DNA from: Saccharomycopsis phalli
Lineage: Eukaryota > Ascomycota > Saccharomycetes > Ascoideales > Saccharomycopsidaceae
Length of the DNA stretch: 64,000 nt
NCBI GenBank assembly: GCA_020342235.1
Contig: CP073217.1
Span: forward strand, 186,001-250,000
Direction of reading: 5' to 3'
Shown: positions 52,537 through 61,799 of the stretch, piece after piece
Layout: each line of letters starts with the position of its first letter
Position numbering within the stretch: position 1 is the first letter of the stretch
The notes under the pieces: model-generated
What the model was told of the DNA's origin: nothing
Database searches by the model: none
Seen by the model: the letters and a program-made list of their open reading frames with translations, nothing else
Made by a program: the position numbers and the translations under genes

Positions 52537-55500
52537 TGACGTACATACTACGTATGTGACGAATAATCAAGGTTGTGTTCAGAGAGTACTCATAACGCAC
52601 AGCTGCAATGCAGGATTAAAGGAAGAAAGAGAAGCAATCAACAATTAGTATTTAAAGGACAAGAGGTCCACTAAATCAGGGAGCAAATTTTTATATATTA
52701 TTATACATATATTACGGATGTAATTCGTGCATTGTGACCGACACAACACTGTTACCCACTGATACTTTTGCCAACAAACCACCAACAACCCACCAACAAC
52801 CTAAAGTGGCCCCGTAAATTCCAAGTCCGTCAGATTAGAAGTCAGATTACATTTAAATAAATTTAAAAAAAAAAAAAAAAAAGACTCCAAGCCACGACAA
52901 ATCAACTATTGAAGATTTAACCAAACAAATCATCGAATTACAAATTAAAGCAAAAAATAACGATGAAAATGACAAACGTTTTGCGCAATTTATGAAGCAA
53001 TCACAACAACAAAACGCGTTAGTTGCACAATTAGTCAAGTTGACACAAGCAATTGCTGCACGTGATTCAAATATTGACTCCAATGAAAAAGACAAGAAAA
53101 GTGGAAAGACTTACCAGGATTGTCCACGTTCCAAAACAGAAATAAATGGAGATGGTAAATTGAAAACATTACAACTGATCGACTTATCGGTAACACGATC
53201 AAGTGCTATTTAGGAGGTCAAATTCCCGAAACAGTGGGCAAACAGCAATTCGAAGATGAAGCAAGGGATACTTGGTGGGATATTATCAATCATGAAATTA
53301 TCGATAATAACGAGGTAACTCTTGGACAAAAAATGACACTAATGGATATATGGGCCGAACTTGACCACAACAACCAAGACGATATAACAGAGGAGTTTTG
53401 CAGACACATCGAGATATATGAGACTATAACGAGAGATTTGGCCATCAAAGGAGGTGATTGCACCGCCACACTGTTAAAGTCTTGTCTAACAGCAGAATGT
53501 CCAACAATCACACGCGCCTTGAATACGTTGGAACCCACGGACTATAATATAATTTTCTTGAAGGTAAGTCGATGCAAAACTAACCGTCAAATCTATGGGG
53601 CGATTATTCTGGAAACAATTGCAGATGGGGAATAGTTGGACTTAACCAAAATAATTAATCAAGCGAAACAAAGACCTGGCATCAATACAATCAATCCTTA
53701 TATGACAAACAAAATCAGATTGGAACGAAAGGCAAAAAACCAAGAGCTTCAAGCCAACCGTGCAACCTTCAAAATAGGAAACAACGAGACCAAAATGTCA
53801 AGGGAAATTGTAATTGATTCTGGTGCAAACGGAACCCTGGTAAGATAAAGCAGTACTCAATACACAAGATTTTTGCAACAGTAGCGAATCAACTCAGGTT
53901 GAAATTCACTTACCTTTCGGGGCAAAGAAAATTCACCAAAGAGCTCAAACCGGGACGTTACAACTATTTCCTAAATCTAAGTATCTGATACCAATCAACA
54001 CATTAGTCTTCGATAACATTCATCATAATTTACTTGCTCTAAACGACTTAACTTAAAACGGCAATTTTGTTATTTTTGATGACAATGATACGTTCCTTTA
54101 CCACAGAAAGACTCAAGAAATTATCAAGATAGGTATAAAACGAACTGATGGACTTAGATATCTCATCAAATCCGCATTCACCTCCAAACCATCAATTATG
54201 CACAGCAAGGACAAACCGTATATTGAGAAAATACTTCAACTGTCACAACAAAAAATCCTCAAAATGAACCTATTCACACTACTCAAGAACCACAAAACCA
54301 TTCCACATTTCATTGAACGTACGCTTTTCGATTTTCACTTAATCTCCAATCACATGAGCTATGACAGCTTAATCAAAAGATTGGAGCACATGAACATCAA
54401 GTTACAACACGACGAAGAAGACAAGAAACAAGTCCAAGAATGCCAAATTTGCGTAATGTGTAATAAATGCTACAGAAGTATCACACAGAGGTAGAAGAAT
54501 CCCAGCACCGTTACCACTATACAGATTACACAGCGAAACACTAGGACCTTTCAGCGATCGTAAGAACCAGAAGCTATACATTACTACCCTTATCGACGAA
54601 TACTCGGGCTACTGTTGGCCAACGATCACCGTTGGCAAGGATTTAACAGAACCATTCATGGACACCATTACAGGTGTTCGAGAGGAATTTCGCAATAGTC
54701 ATATCAGAAGTTTGGAATGTGATAATGCACCGGAATTTCCTACCCATCATGAATTACGTCAAATCGGGATAACAAAACATGCTACACCCGCCTACCTACC
54801 CTACAAGAATGGTCTTGCCGAAAATTATAACAAGAAAATTTTAAAGCAAGTCTACAAGATTATATCCAATTTTAACCCTGAAAAAATATCTATCTTTCTC
54901 AGAGAGATTTTTCAATATGCCATCGACATCGTTAATCAAACACCATCAAAACGAAACAAGTGGAAATCACCAACACAGATGTTGTATCCATACGATCCGA
55001 CACATAACCTCTTACCATTTGGAATCGACGTGATCGTTACCATTCACAACCCACAACAAAAAGAATCAGTTGGTTTAACACAATCAAAGATATTACCAGA
55101 CAACACCGAAGGATTCATCATAGGAATGAATATTGGGGGAAATTGCTTCAGAGTCATCACATAACATGGAAAGGAAATCATTACACCAAATGTACAGCCA
55201 CTATCGTCATATGGCATGATTCGCAGATACTACAATGACCACAAAGAACTCTTCAAAAATTCGAATCTACATACCTTACGGCAGGAATTTGACCGGGCAT
55301 ACTACCCAAGTCTGGATATCTCTGAAAAAAAGCTACGAAGGTGATTCCGAAGACCAGACTCAAACGATGAATGCTACTCTAACGGACGAAGAAGAAAAGA
55401 GCGATATACTCAAAAGCTTAAAAATCGACGCTTAAGGGTACGGTAGTGCACTGGACAACGTCATCCCAAAAACAGACCGAGGATCACCAATAAACTATGC

Positions 55501-55759
55501 GGAGTCATCCAGAAACAGGACCATCACCGATCAAACCATGGTATCTGATAGCGAATCGGACCCAAGTTTTGACCCATTACTAGACGCAGAAATTGACTCT
55601 GAAGACGAGACAATGCAAGAAAACGACCAAATATCAGACAACGAATTGCAGGATTTACAACACGACAAAGACAAAGGTGAAAAACAACAAGAGGGTGCAG
55701 CGGTTTTAGATGAAAACGAGGACAAACCGCTTTCACCAGAAGATTCAACGCAAAACATC
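52537..55759 (+). mobile_element. Copia-type element of a third lineage (family E), broken
   Basis: 5' LTR at 52537-52832 (TGACGTACATACTACG to AAGTCCGTCA). Downstream are a Gag-like region (about 52900-53640), a protease-like DSGAN signature near 53815, integrase zinc-binding remains (about 54200-54490) and an integrase core (about 54540-55160, with ECDNAPEF and NGLAENYNK). A charged acidic region runs to about 55750. It ends at an A LTR, and no reverse transcriptase or 3' LTR follows. Several breaks; older than A and B copies. Its proteins are clearly different from families A and B. It is AT-rich with an A18-type run at about 52866. Confidence 0.82.
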
Positions 55760-55968
55760 TGTTGTGATGATTAAAATCCGAGGCTGCATAAACGAGTCTA
55801 CCTAAACGAGTTTCACTTAGACGAAGTATCCGCGGTAGCTAATCAGAGGACTATAAATAAGAGGCAATGTGCCCACAATAAGTAAGTAGTTTACCAATAA
55901 GATAAATAAGTTAATACAAACAGTTTATCAAAGATGTCAGCTAAAGAAAGACTTCCCAAATTACAACA
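55760..55968 (+). repeat. LTR, family A (shortest variant, 15-bp repeat type)
   Basis: 209 bp, TGTTGTGATGATT to TTACAACA. It carries the GTTTCACTTAGACG-type variable zone with few units. Flanks ACATC and TACAC do not match. Confidence 0.9.
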
Positions 55969-56096
55969 TACACGAAGTATGTCAGAGACCGTACGGAGGG
56001 CAGCTAGACTATAACATCTACAGCTTACTTCTCTTATCTCCTATAAAATATACCAACTTCACGAAACTGGAGCAGCTCACCCTATAATGCAAAAAA

Positions 56097-56169
56097 TGCC
56101 CTCACTCAGATTCGAACTGAGGATCGCCACATTACTAGTGTGGCGCCTTACCAACTTGGCCATAAGGGC
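56097..56169 (-). tRNA. tRNA-Thr (anticodon AGT)
   Basis: 73 nt, the same gene type as at 12073 and 13109, T loop GTTCGAATC. A family-I LTR ends 13 bp upstream. Confidence 0.97.
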
Positions 56170-56182
56170 TGCATATCTGATT

Positions 56183-56564
56183 TGTAACGACAAAATATCG
56201 TTTACACTAGACACGTGTGATACACGTGTTGGTCACATGGTATGACACGTGAGCATCACATGCCAGCGTGCGGATTAGGGATGATGCCTATGGTGACGAG
56301 AAAGGAAGTCAAAGCACTGCCGTGTACAGAGATGAGTATGGAAGAATCCCAAAAGGGATCTAAGGCAAAACTTAATTAAGGAAGTAACCCTGTCTCTGGA
56401 ATAATATAAATACAGAAGGAAATAGCTAATAAATTATCAAGTAACTTAGAGATACAATCTGAGATAACTATACAACTTATATCTTGTAGTTAACAATACT
56501 TCATATTGTTAATTAGCCAATTTATAAGTGATTGTAACGATACCACCAGGATTTTATCGTTACA
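56183..56564 (-). repeat. Solo LTR, family I, 13 bp upstream of tRNA-Thr
   Basis: 382 bp with inverted ends TGTAACGA and TCGTTACA. Same length, orientation and spacing relative to the tRNA as the copy at 30910-31291. Confidence 0.93.
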
Positions 56565-56570
56565 TGATTA

Positions 56571-57186
56571 TCTAACGAGAATTGGTTGGAACAATTGGGC
56601 ACATGCCGAATTGTCACGTGCCAAGTCAAAAGTAATGATTTCATCTAAAGATATAGATACATCGAATTGACGTACTTAGTGTTGTCTCTTCTCTGATGGG
56701 AACTTTGCACTAGTAGTAATAAATAAATAATAAGTAATAGTAGTAGTGAGCTCAGTAATATACGAGGTATTATTGATAGTGCCGGGCTATCTTACAAACG
56801 TATACTATATTTATTTTGAACTAAAGATCTTCAGGTCTAAACTACTATCTTTGATGATGTCATACGAAGTATGATACAAGAAGATGGTCACGTGATAAGC
56901 GGAATAAGCAGCATGGGAAGCATGGACGCCGATCTATGATGATGTGCAGTATGACTCCGCCACAACACAGGGGACACGTATATGTGAGAGATGCAGGTAT
57001 AAAAGATAGTAGTTTAGACCTGAAGATCTTTAGTTCAAAATAAATATAGTATACGTTTGTAAGATAGCCCAGCACTATCAATAATACCTCGTATCTTACT
57101 GAGCTCACTACTATTATTACTTATTATTTATTTATTACTACTAGTGCAAGGTCCCCATCAGAGAAGAGACAACACTAAGTACGTCA
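56571..57186. repeat. M fragment and inverted D LTR pair
   Basis: A short M LTR start (56571-56666), a truncated minus D LTR (about 56667-56854) and a full plus D LTR (56855-57186, TGATGTCATACG to AAGTACGTCA). The two D LTRs meet in inverted orientation, as seen for family A elsewhere. Confidence 0.82.
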
Positions 57187-57472
57187 GCTATTTATATTAT
57201 TCTATATTGTGGAGGTGTTCCATTGTCTTGCGTCTGGTGGAGGCGTAAGAATCCTTTTTAGGACGGTCTAGACCTTCTTTGACCTTAATAGGGAAAGAGC
57301 ATGTCTGACTCTTGCTGTACGTAACTTAAAGACGTATCTTTGCAAGGCCTAGACCATGTTCCAGAGATAACGGTCTTCTTCATGTTGTTCATTGCATGTT
57401 GTATGACTTCACGTGCCATTCACGTGTACATTCTATACTCCAAAGGAGAGGTACCAAGGATTGCCCGTTATA
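57187..57472 (+). repeat. Partial L LTR, 13 bp upstream of tRNA-Leu
   Basis: GCTATTTATATTATTC to GATTGCCCGTTATA. 5' part missing. The end lies 13 bp before tRNA-Leu. Confidence 0.85.
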
Positions 57473-57485
57473 AAAGTGAGACAGT

Positions 57486-57598
57486 GGACGTGTGGCCGAG
57501 TGGTCTAAGGCGCCCGACTCAAGAATCATATTCTTCGGTTTATATAACTGAGTCTTCGGGTCTCATAAGAGGCAAGAGTTCGAATCTCTTCGCGTTCA
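57486..57598 (+). tRNA. tRNA-Leu (anticodon CAA) with intron
   Basis: 113 nt. Acceptor GGACGTG pairs with CGCGTTC (with wobble), discriminator A. Anticodon strand CCCGA-CTCAAGA gives CAA. It is followed by an intron of about 30 bp and the 3' strand TCGGG. A long variable arm and T arm GAGTTCGAATCTC are present. TTTTTT terminator follows. As in other yeasts, the CAA leucine tRNA carries an intron. Confidence 0.94.
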
Positions 57599-57664
57599 AG
57601 TTTTTTGTTGTAATCCTTAAGGTGGATGTGTATTTGTCGTATTATAAATAACTGTCTGAGTCCA

Positions 57665-57990
57665 GTCATTGATGAACCTCGAATTTACGGAGCCACCTTA
57701 ATTTGGTGCCGGTTTAGAGCTGTAATATATGTATAATGATATGTGAAAATTTGCACCTTGACGTACGCAGTGTAGTCTCTTCTCTGATGGGGACTTTGCA
57801 CTAGTAGTAATAAATAAATAATAAGTAATAGTGACGGACCTCGAATTTACGGGGCCACTTTAGGTTGTTGGTGGGTTGTTGGTAGTGTTGAAGATGTCGA
57901 AGATCTGAGAGATTAAGAAGATCTTCCTGTTGAAAGTGTTGAAAGATCTAATGCATGTTGAAATACATCATGCATAATAAATAAGTTTGT
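57665..57990. repeat. Mosaic of E, D and B LTR fragments
   Basis: E end (about 57669-57760, CCTCGAATTTACGGAGCCAC), D end (about 57761-57829), E end again (about 57830-57885) and B start (about 57887-57990). All truncated; suggests repeated insertion and recombination at one spot. Confidence 0.7.
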
Positions 57991-58540
57991 ACTATAATAA
58001 TAATAATAATAATATTTATTTAAGGCTATAGCTATACTAGGCTCCCAGGGGAGATTTATACTTCGCCGTCTATGACTAAGGACGGTGCTGCTATATAGTC
58101 GTCGAAAGAAAACTCTGCAATAGAGATAAAAAACTTTCGACCAGAGCTTGTAAATATGAAAGGTAATGAGCATTGGAGGGGCAATGAGTTTTCAACTAGA
58201 TCTTTGGAGGTAACTTCAGCCACCCCCTCCCCAAGGTACTAACTCGGTAGCCCTCCTAACGTGCTGTAACAAAAAGGGAAAACTACCGGTCCAGCACCGA
58301 CGAGTAGAATTCTATAAGTTTTTTAAGCTTCGCCTTATCTGAGAAGAGGATGCGAGCTTGAGTAGCGTTGGTAATTCCTTCTGGAATCTGTGCTTGGGCT
58401 CGAGAGTCCAATAGTATCGGGAATGTGAAATCGTGAAAAATAGATGGTGCAGCATCCTTACATCGGCTGCATGATGGGCTCGCTTCGGCATTGAATAAAG
58501 TCTTAGTTTTATGTGAGACTAGGCTTTGGCCGCTAAGGAG

Positions 58541-58956
58541 TGTTGTAATTTGGAAAGTCTTTCTTTAGCTGACATCTTTGATAAACTGTTTGTATTAACT
58601 TATTTATCTTATTGGTAAACTACTTACTTATTGTGGGCACATTGCCTCTTATTTATAGTCCTCTTATTAGCTACGGCGTGTCGTAATGCCGCTTAACTAA
58701 TGCCATTTAGCTACGGCGTGTCGTAATGCCGCTTAACTAATGCCATTTAGCTACGGCGTATTGTAATGCCGTCTAGCTAATGCCGTTTAACCAATGCCGG
58801 TAGCTAATGCCGTCTCGAATTTTAATCATCACAACATCCTCTGATTAGCTACCGCGGATACTTCGTCTAAGTGAACTCGTTTAAGTGAAACTCGTTTAAG
58901 TGAAACTCGTTTAGGTAGACTCGTTTATGCAGCCTTGGATTTTAATCATCACAACA
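58541..58956 (-). repeat. A LTR plus partial A LTR in the LINE
   Basis: A full minus A LTR (58541-58836) is followed directly by the terminal part of a second A LTR of the 15-bp repeat type (58837-58956). Outer flanks AGGAG and GGTAT do not match. LINE sequence is missing between the two sides, consistent with recombination between two separate LTR insertions. Confidence 0.88.
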
Positions 58957-60018
58957 GGTATTAGTGAACCATCTGGTGCACTTGTCAATAGCTATCCGTT
59001 TGAGTAGAAGTGATAGTGGAAGAGAGCCTGAATCAATGTTGAGGATGCCAATTGCAGTTGGTCTTAGCATGCCCAAGGCCAGTCGTAGAGCGGTGTTGTG
59101 ACATACCTGTATCTTGTTCCTCTGACTCTTGTTGAGCTTGAAGTAGAAGATCTCTAGTCCGTATGATATTATCGGGAGCGTGCATGTTTTGAACAAAGTG
59201 AGCGTAGTAGTTCCTCTTGTGCCATGTGTAACGCGACTGAGTGTTTTAATACGCTCTGTCACTTTTTTGGCGCGGGTAATCGTAGACTTGATGTGTTCTG
59301 TGAATCGTAGTCGTTTGTCTAGAGTGATTCCCAATAGTTTGACCACCTCCGATTCGTCTTTCGTCTGTCCATTTGGAAGGCGTAGGACCGAGCCGGTGGT
59401 GTTGGGATGGAAGCGAATGTATTGTAGCTTTTTGCCATAGTCGAAACTCGTGTGGTTTTCCCGTGCCCATTGGTGGCAGATCCGTAGGCTCTCCGAGAGG
59501 GCCTTCTGGATCGTCTTCTGTTTGCCATGCTTGAAGATAGTAATGTCATCAATGAATCCTATTACTTGTACTCCATTGTCCGTGAGTCGCTTGTAGAGGT
59601 CGTGTGTGTAGATCATGAAATGGATTGGAGAGATTGGCGAGCCTTGCGGCACTCCGAACGTTACTGGAATCCACGATTCCGAAAGTTCATTATTGATTCG
59701 GAGCTTTGTCTTTCGGTTAGTTAGAAAGCTGCTAGTCCAGTTGATTATTTCAGGAGGAGCTCCTACCTGTTTCATTTTGGCTAGGAGTATGGGGTGATTC
59801 ATGTTGTTGAAGGCGCCTTCGATGTCCACCAATACTGCCCCAGAGTGGCGATGTTGGGATGGTAAGGTGCGGATTCCTGCTGTTAACACACGTTGTTCTC
59901 TGACTTTTTGAACTTGTTTGTACCGTGACACTTCATTGACTAGTGACATGACCGCGTCTGTAGCGCAGTACCCTGCTCTGCCCCCAAATTGTCCATTTGG
60001 TAGCTTGATTGTTGCTGC
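58957..60018 (-). CDS. LINE reverse transcriptase core (fragment)
   Basis: Open across the catalytic RT region and thumb/connection. It begins, in sense, at the solo LTR (AATIKLPNGQFGGRAGYC) and continues through VDIEGAFNNMNHP (catalytic Asp), GVPQGSPISP, GFIDDITI (catalytic Asp pair), LGITLDKRLRF and LPIISYGLEIF. It ends in the LTR at 58956. The reading frame matches that on the far side of the 60019-60301 LTR, so that LTR is the only interruption there. As a LINE fragment it may once have been active, but it is disrupted now. Confidence 0.85.
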
Positions 60019-60301
60019 TGTTGTAATTTGGAAAGTCTTTCTTTAGCTGACATCTTTGATAAACTGTTTGTATTAACTTATTTATCTTATAGGTAAACTA
60101 CTTACTTATTGTGGGCACATTGCCTCTTATTTATAGTCCTCTTATAAGCTACGGCGTGTCGTAATGCCGCTTAACTAATGCCATTTAGCTACGGCATATT
60201 GTAATGCCGTTTAGCTAATGCCGTTTAGCTAATGCCATTTAGCTACGGCCTATTGTAATGCCGTTTAGCTAATGCCGTCTCGGATTTTAATCATCACAAC
60301 A
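60019..60301 (-). repeat. Solo LTR, family A, in the LINE RT
   Basis: 283 bp, TGTTGTAATTTGG to ATCACAACA, with perfect duplication GCTGC. Confidence 0.96.
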
Positions 60302-61720
60302 GCTGCAAGGCGCTGAGTCATGATTGATTCGTAGATTTTTCCCATTATGTTCAAGAGACTAATTGGCCTGTACGCCTTTGCCACGTTATAGTCTGGTTTT
60401 CCCAGCTTGGGGATTACCACTGTGATGCTTTCCTTCCACTGGTCTGGGCAGATGCCTAGCATTAGGCACGCATTGAAAATAGCTTCCATTTGGTTCGGAA
60501 ATGTGTTTCCTTTCCATAGTTCCCGAATCTGTCCCACTGATATTTGGTCGGGCCCAGGGGCCTTTTTTAGCTTTAAGTAACGAAAAGAATTGTATATCTC
60601 CTCTTTTGTAATCAGGTTGATAGTGTCAGACGGGACTTCGTGTAGTGTGAACGTGTTCCGTGAGAGTTCTTCCCCTACCGAGATCTGTGGGTAGAAGGTT
60701 TCACTAAAGAGCTGAGTTTGTTCGTTATGCAGCTTGGACATCTTGTGGGTGATGCGGGGGGTGGAGTATTTGAACGCGGTCCAAATGGTAGAGGAGTCCA
60801 AGGATTCAAGAAACGAGTTCCAGCAATCCGCCTTTGCTCTTCCAAGAATCTTGGTGAATTCCTCTAAGGCGTTCCGTCTCTGCGGGTCATTCATTGTCAT
60901 TTTCCTCATTCTGTCAAATGCGCCTTTCACCTCTGGGGTGAACCATCTCTTTGACAGATAACTAACTTTTTTCCTTGGCGTGTGGTCAGCTATAAGCTTC
61001 TGGATTCGTTTTGTGAACGAGTTGGTGACCTTGTTGAGAGCCTGGGGGGACCGGAGTTGAAGCTTCGGCCCTTTGCGGTCTAGCTCTTCGAGTACTTTCA
61101 GCCAGTCAGTTTTGGAGTAATTAGGAAGCAGTAGGAAGGGGCCTGGGCCCCTAGTGCCCGAAGTTTTTATATTGACCCTAAGGCCATAATGATCGGATCC
61201 AAACTGCATAAGTTTCGTCAGGGAACTTACCTTCCGAGATAGTGAGGCACTTGCAAGAATGACGTCTAACGTGTTGCCTCTTTGATGTGTAGGTTTATCA
61301 TACTCATTAAGGCAGGAGAGATCTCCGAGCTCAATGATGGCGTCAATAGCAGCAGTGTCAGAAGTAGCACGTTGGCCCGGTATGATCCGGGAGGTAAAAG
61401 ATGGGTGTGAGGCATTTAGGTCACCCATGATGACCCCTTTAAAGCGGCCGCCGCAGGAGACGAGATGATGCTGGAGAGTCTCAAGGGACTCTGATAGGAG
61501 GTGTGCCGCGGATGTTGCCGGGGCGTTGTAGATGTTGATGAGATCGATGGAGAGTCGTCTGGATGTGAGCTTGATACCTATTATATCTCCTCCCCGTAGT
61601 GTATCAATGTGGTCAATCCGGAACTTTGGTGATATTGATTTTATGATGTGGTTGCTGACATAGGTTACAACTCTGTGACGGACAGGAGGGGGGGGGCTCC
61701 AGTTGGAGCCGACTCCGTAA
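60302..61720 (-). CDS. LINE endonuclease and RT N-terminal part (fragment)
   Basis: Open from about 61720 (VRHRVVTYVSNHI) to the LTR at 60302. The endonuclease part has DLINIYNAP, IMGDLNASHP and GSDHYGLRV, the last being the catalytic histidine motif of APE-type nucleases. After a helical linker (FTKILGRAKADCW, a typical LINE pre-RT segment) the RT begins with APGPDQI, WKESITVVIPKLGKP and YRPISLLN. An internal ATG at 61428 is not the biological start. The first part of the endonuclease is missing in this copy. Confidence 0.82.
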
Positions 61721-61799
61721 GCGCCTCATTTGCTGTGGATGATGATTGAGATTCGGGGACGTCGAAAATAGTGAAGGCTTGTCCTAGATTTGTGAGGCC

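Larger units (their letters stand above)
58000..61799 (-). mobile_element. LINE copy with endonuclease, RT and CCHC regions, interrupted by A LTRs
   Basis: The sense strand is minus. Order: APE-type endonuclease (about 61720-61380; GDLNASHPSF, NTLDVILAS, SDHYGL), linker, RT N-terminal part (to 60302; PKLGKPDYN, YRPISLLNIMGKIYE), solo A LTR, RT core (60018-58957; DIEGAFN, GVPQGSPISP, FIDD near 59547, LGITLDKRL), LTR sequence (58541-58956), C-terminal knuckle region (58540-58265) and 3' end with TAA tail (58000-58260). The N-terminal endonuclease part is cut off by the A element at 61800; the frame there is also disturbed near 61735. Comparison with the copy at 28459 shows about 170 residues missing between RT and knuckle, where the LTRs now sit. 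RT features recall the I/Jockey/Tad group rather than the L1-like elements usual in yeasts. Confidence 0.88.
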
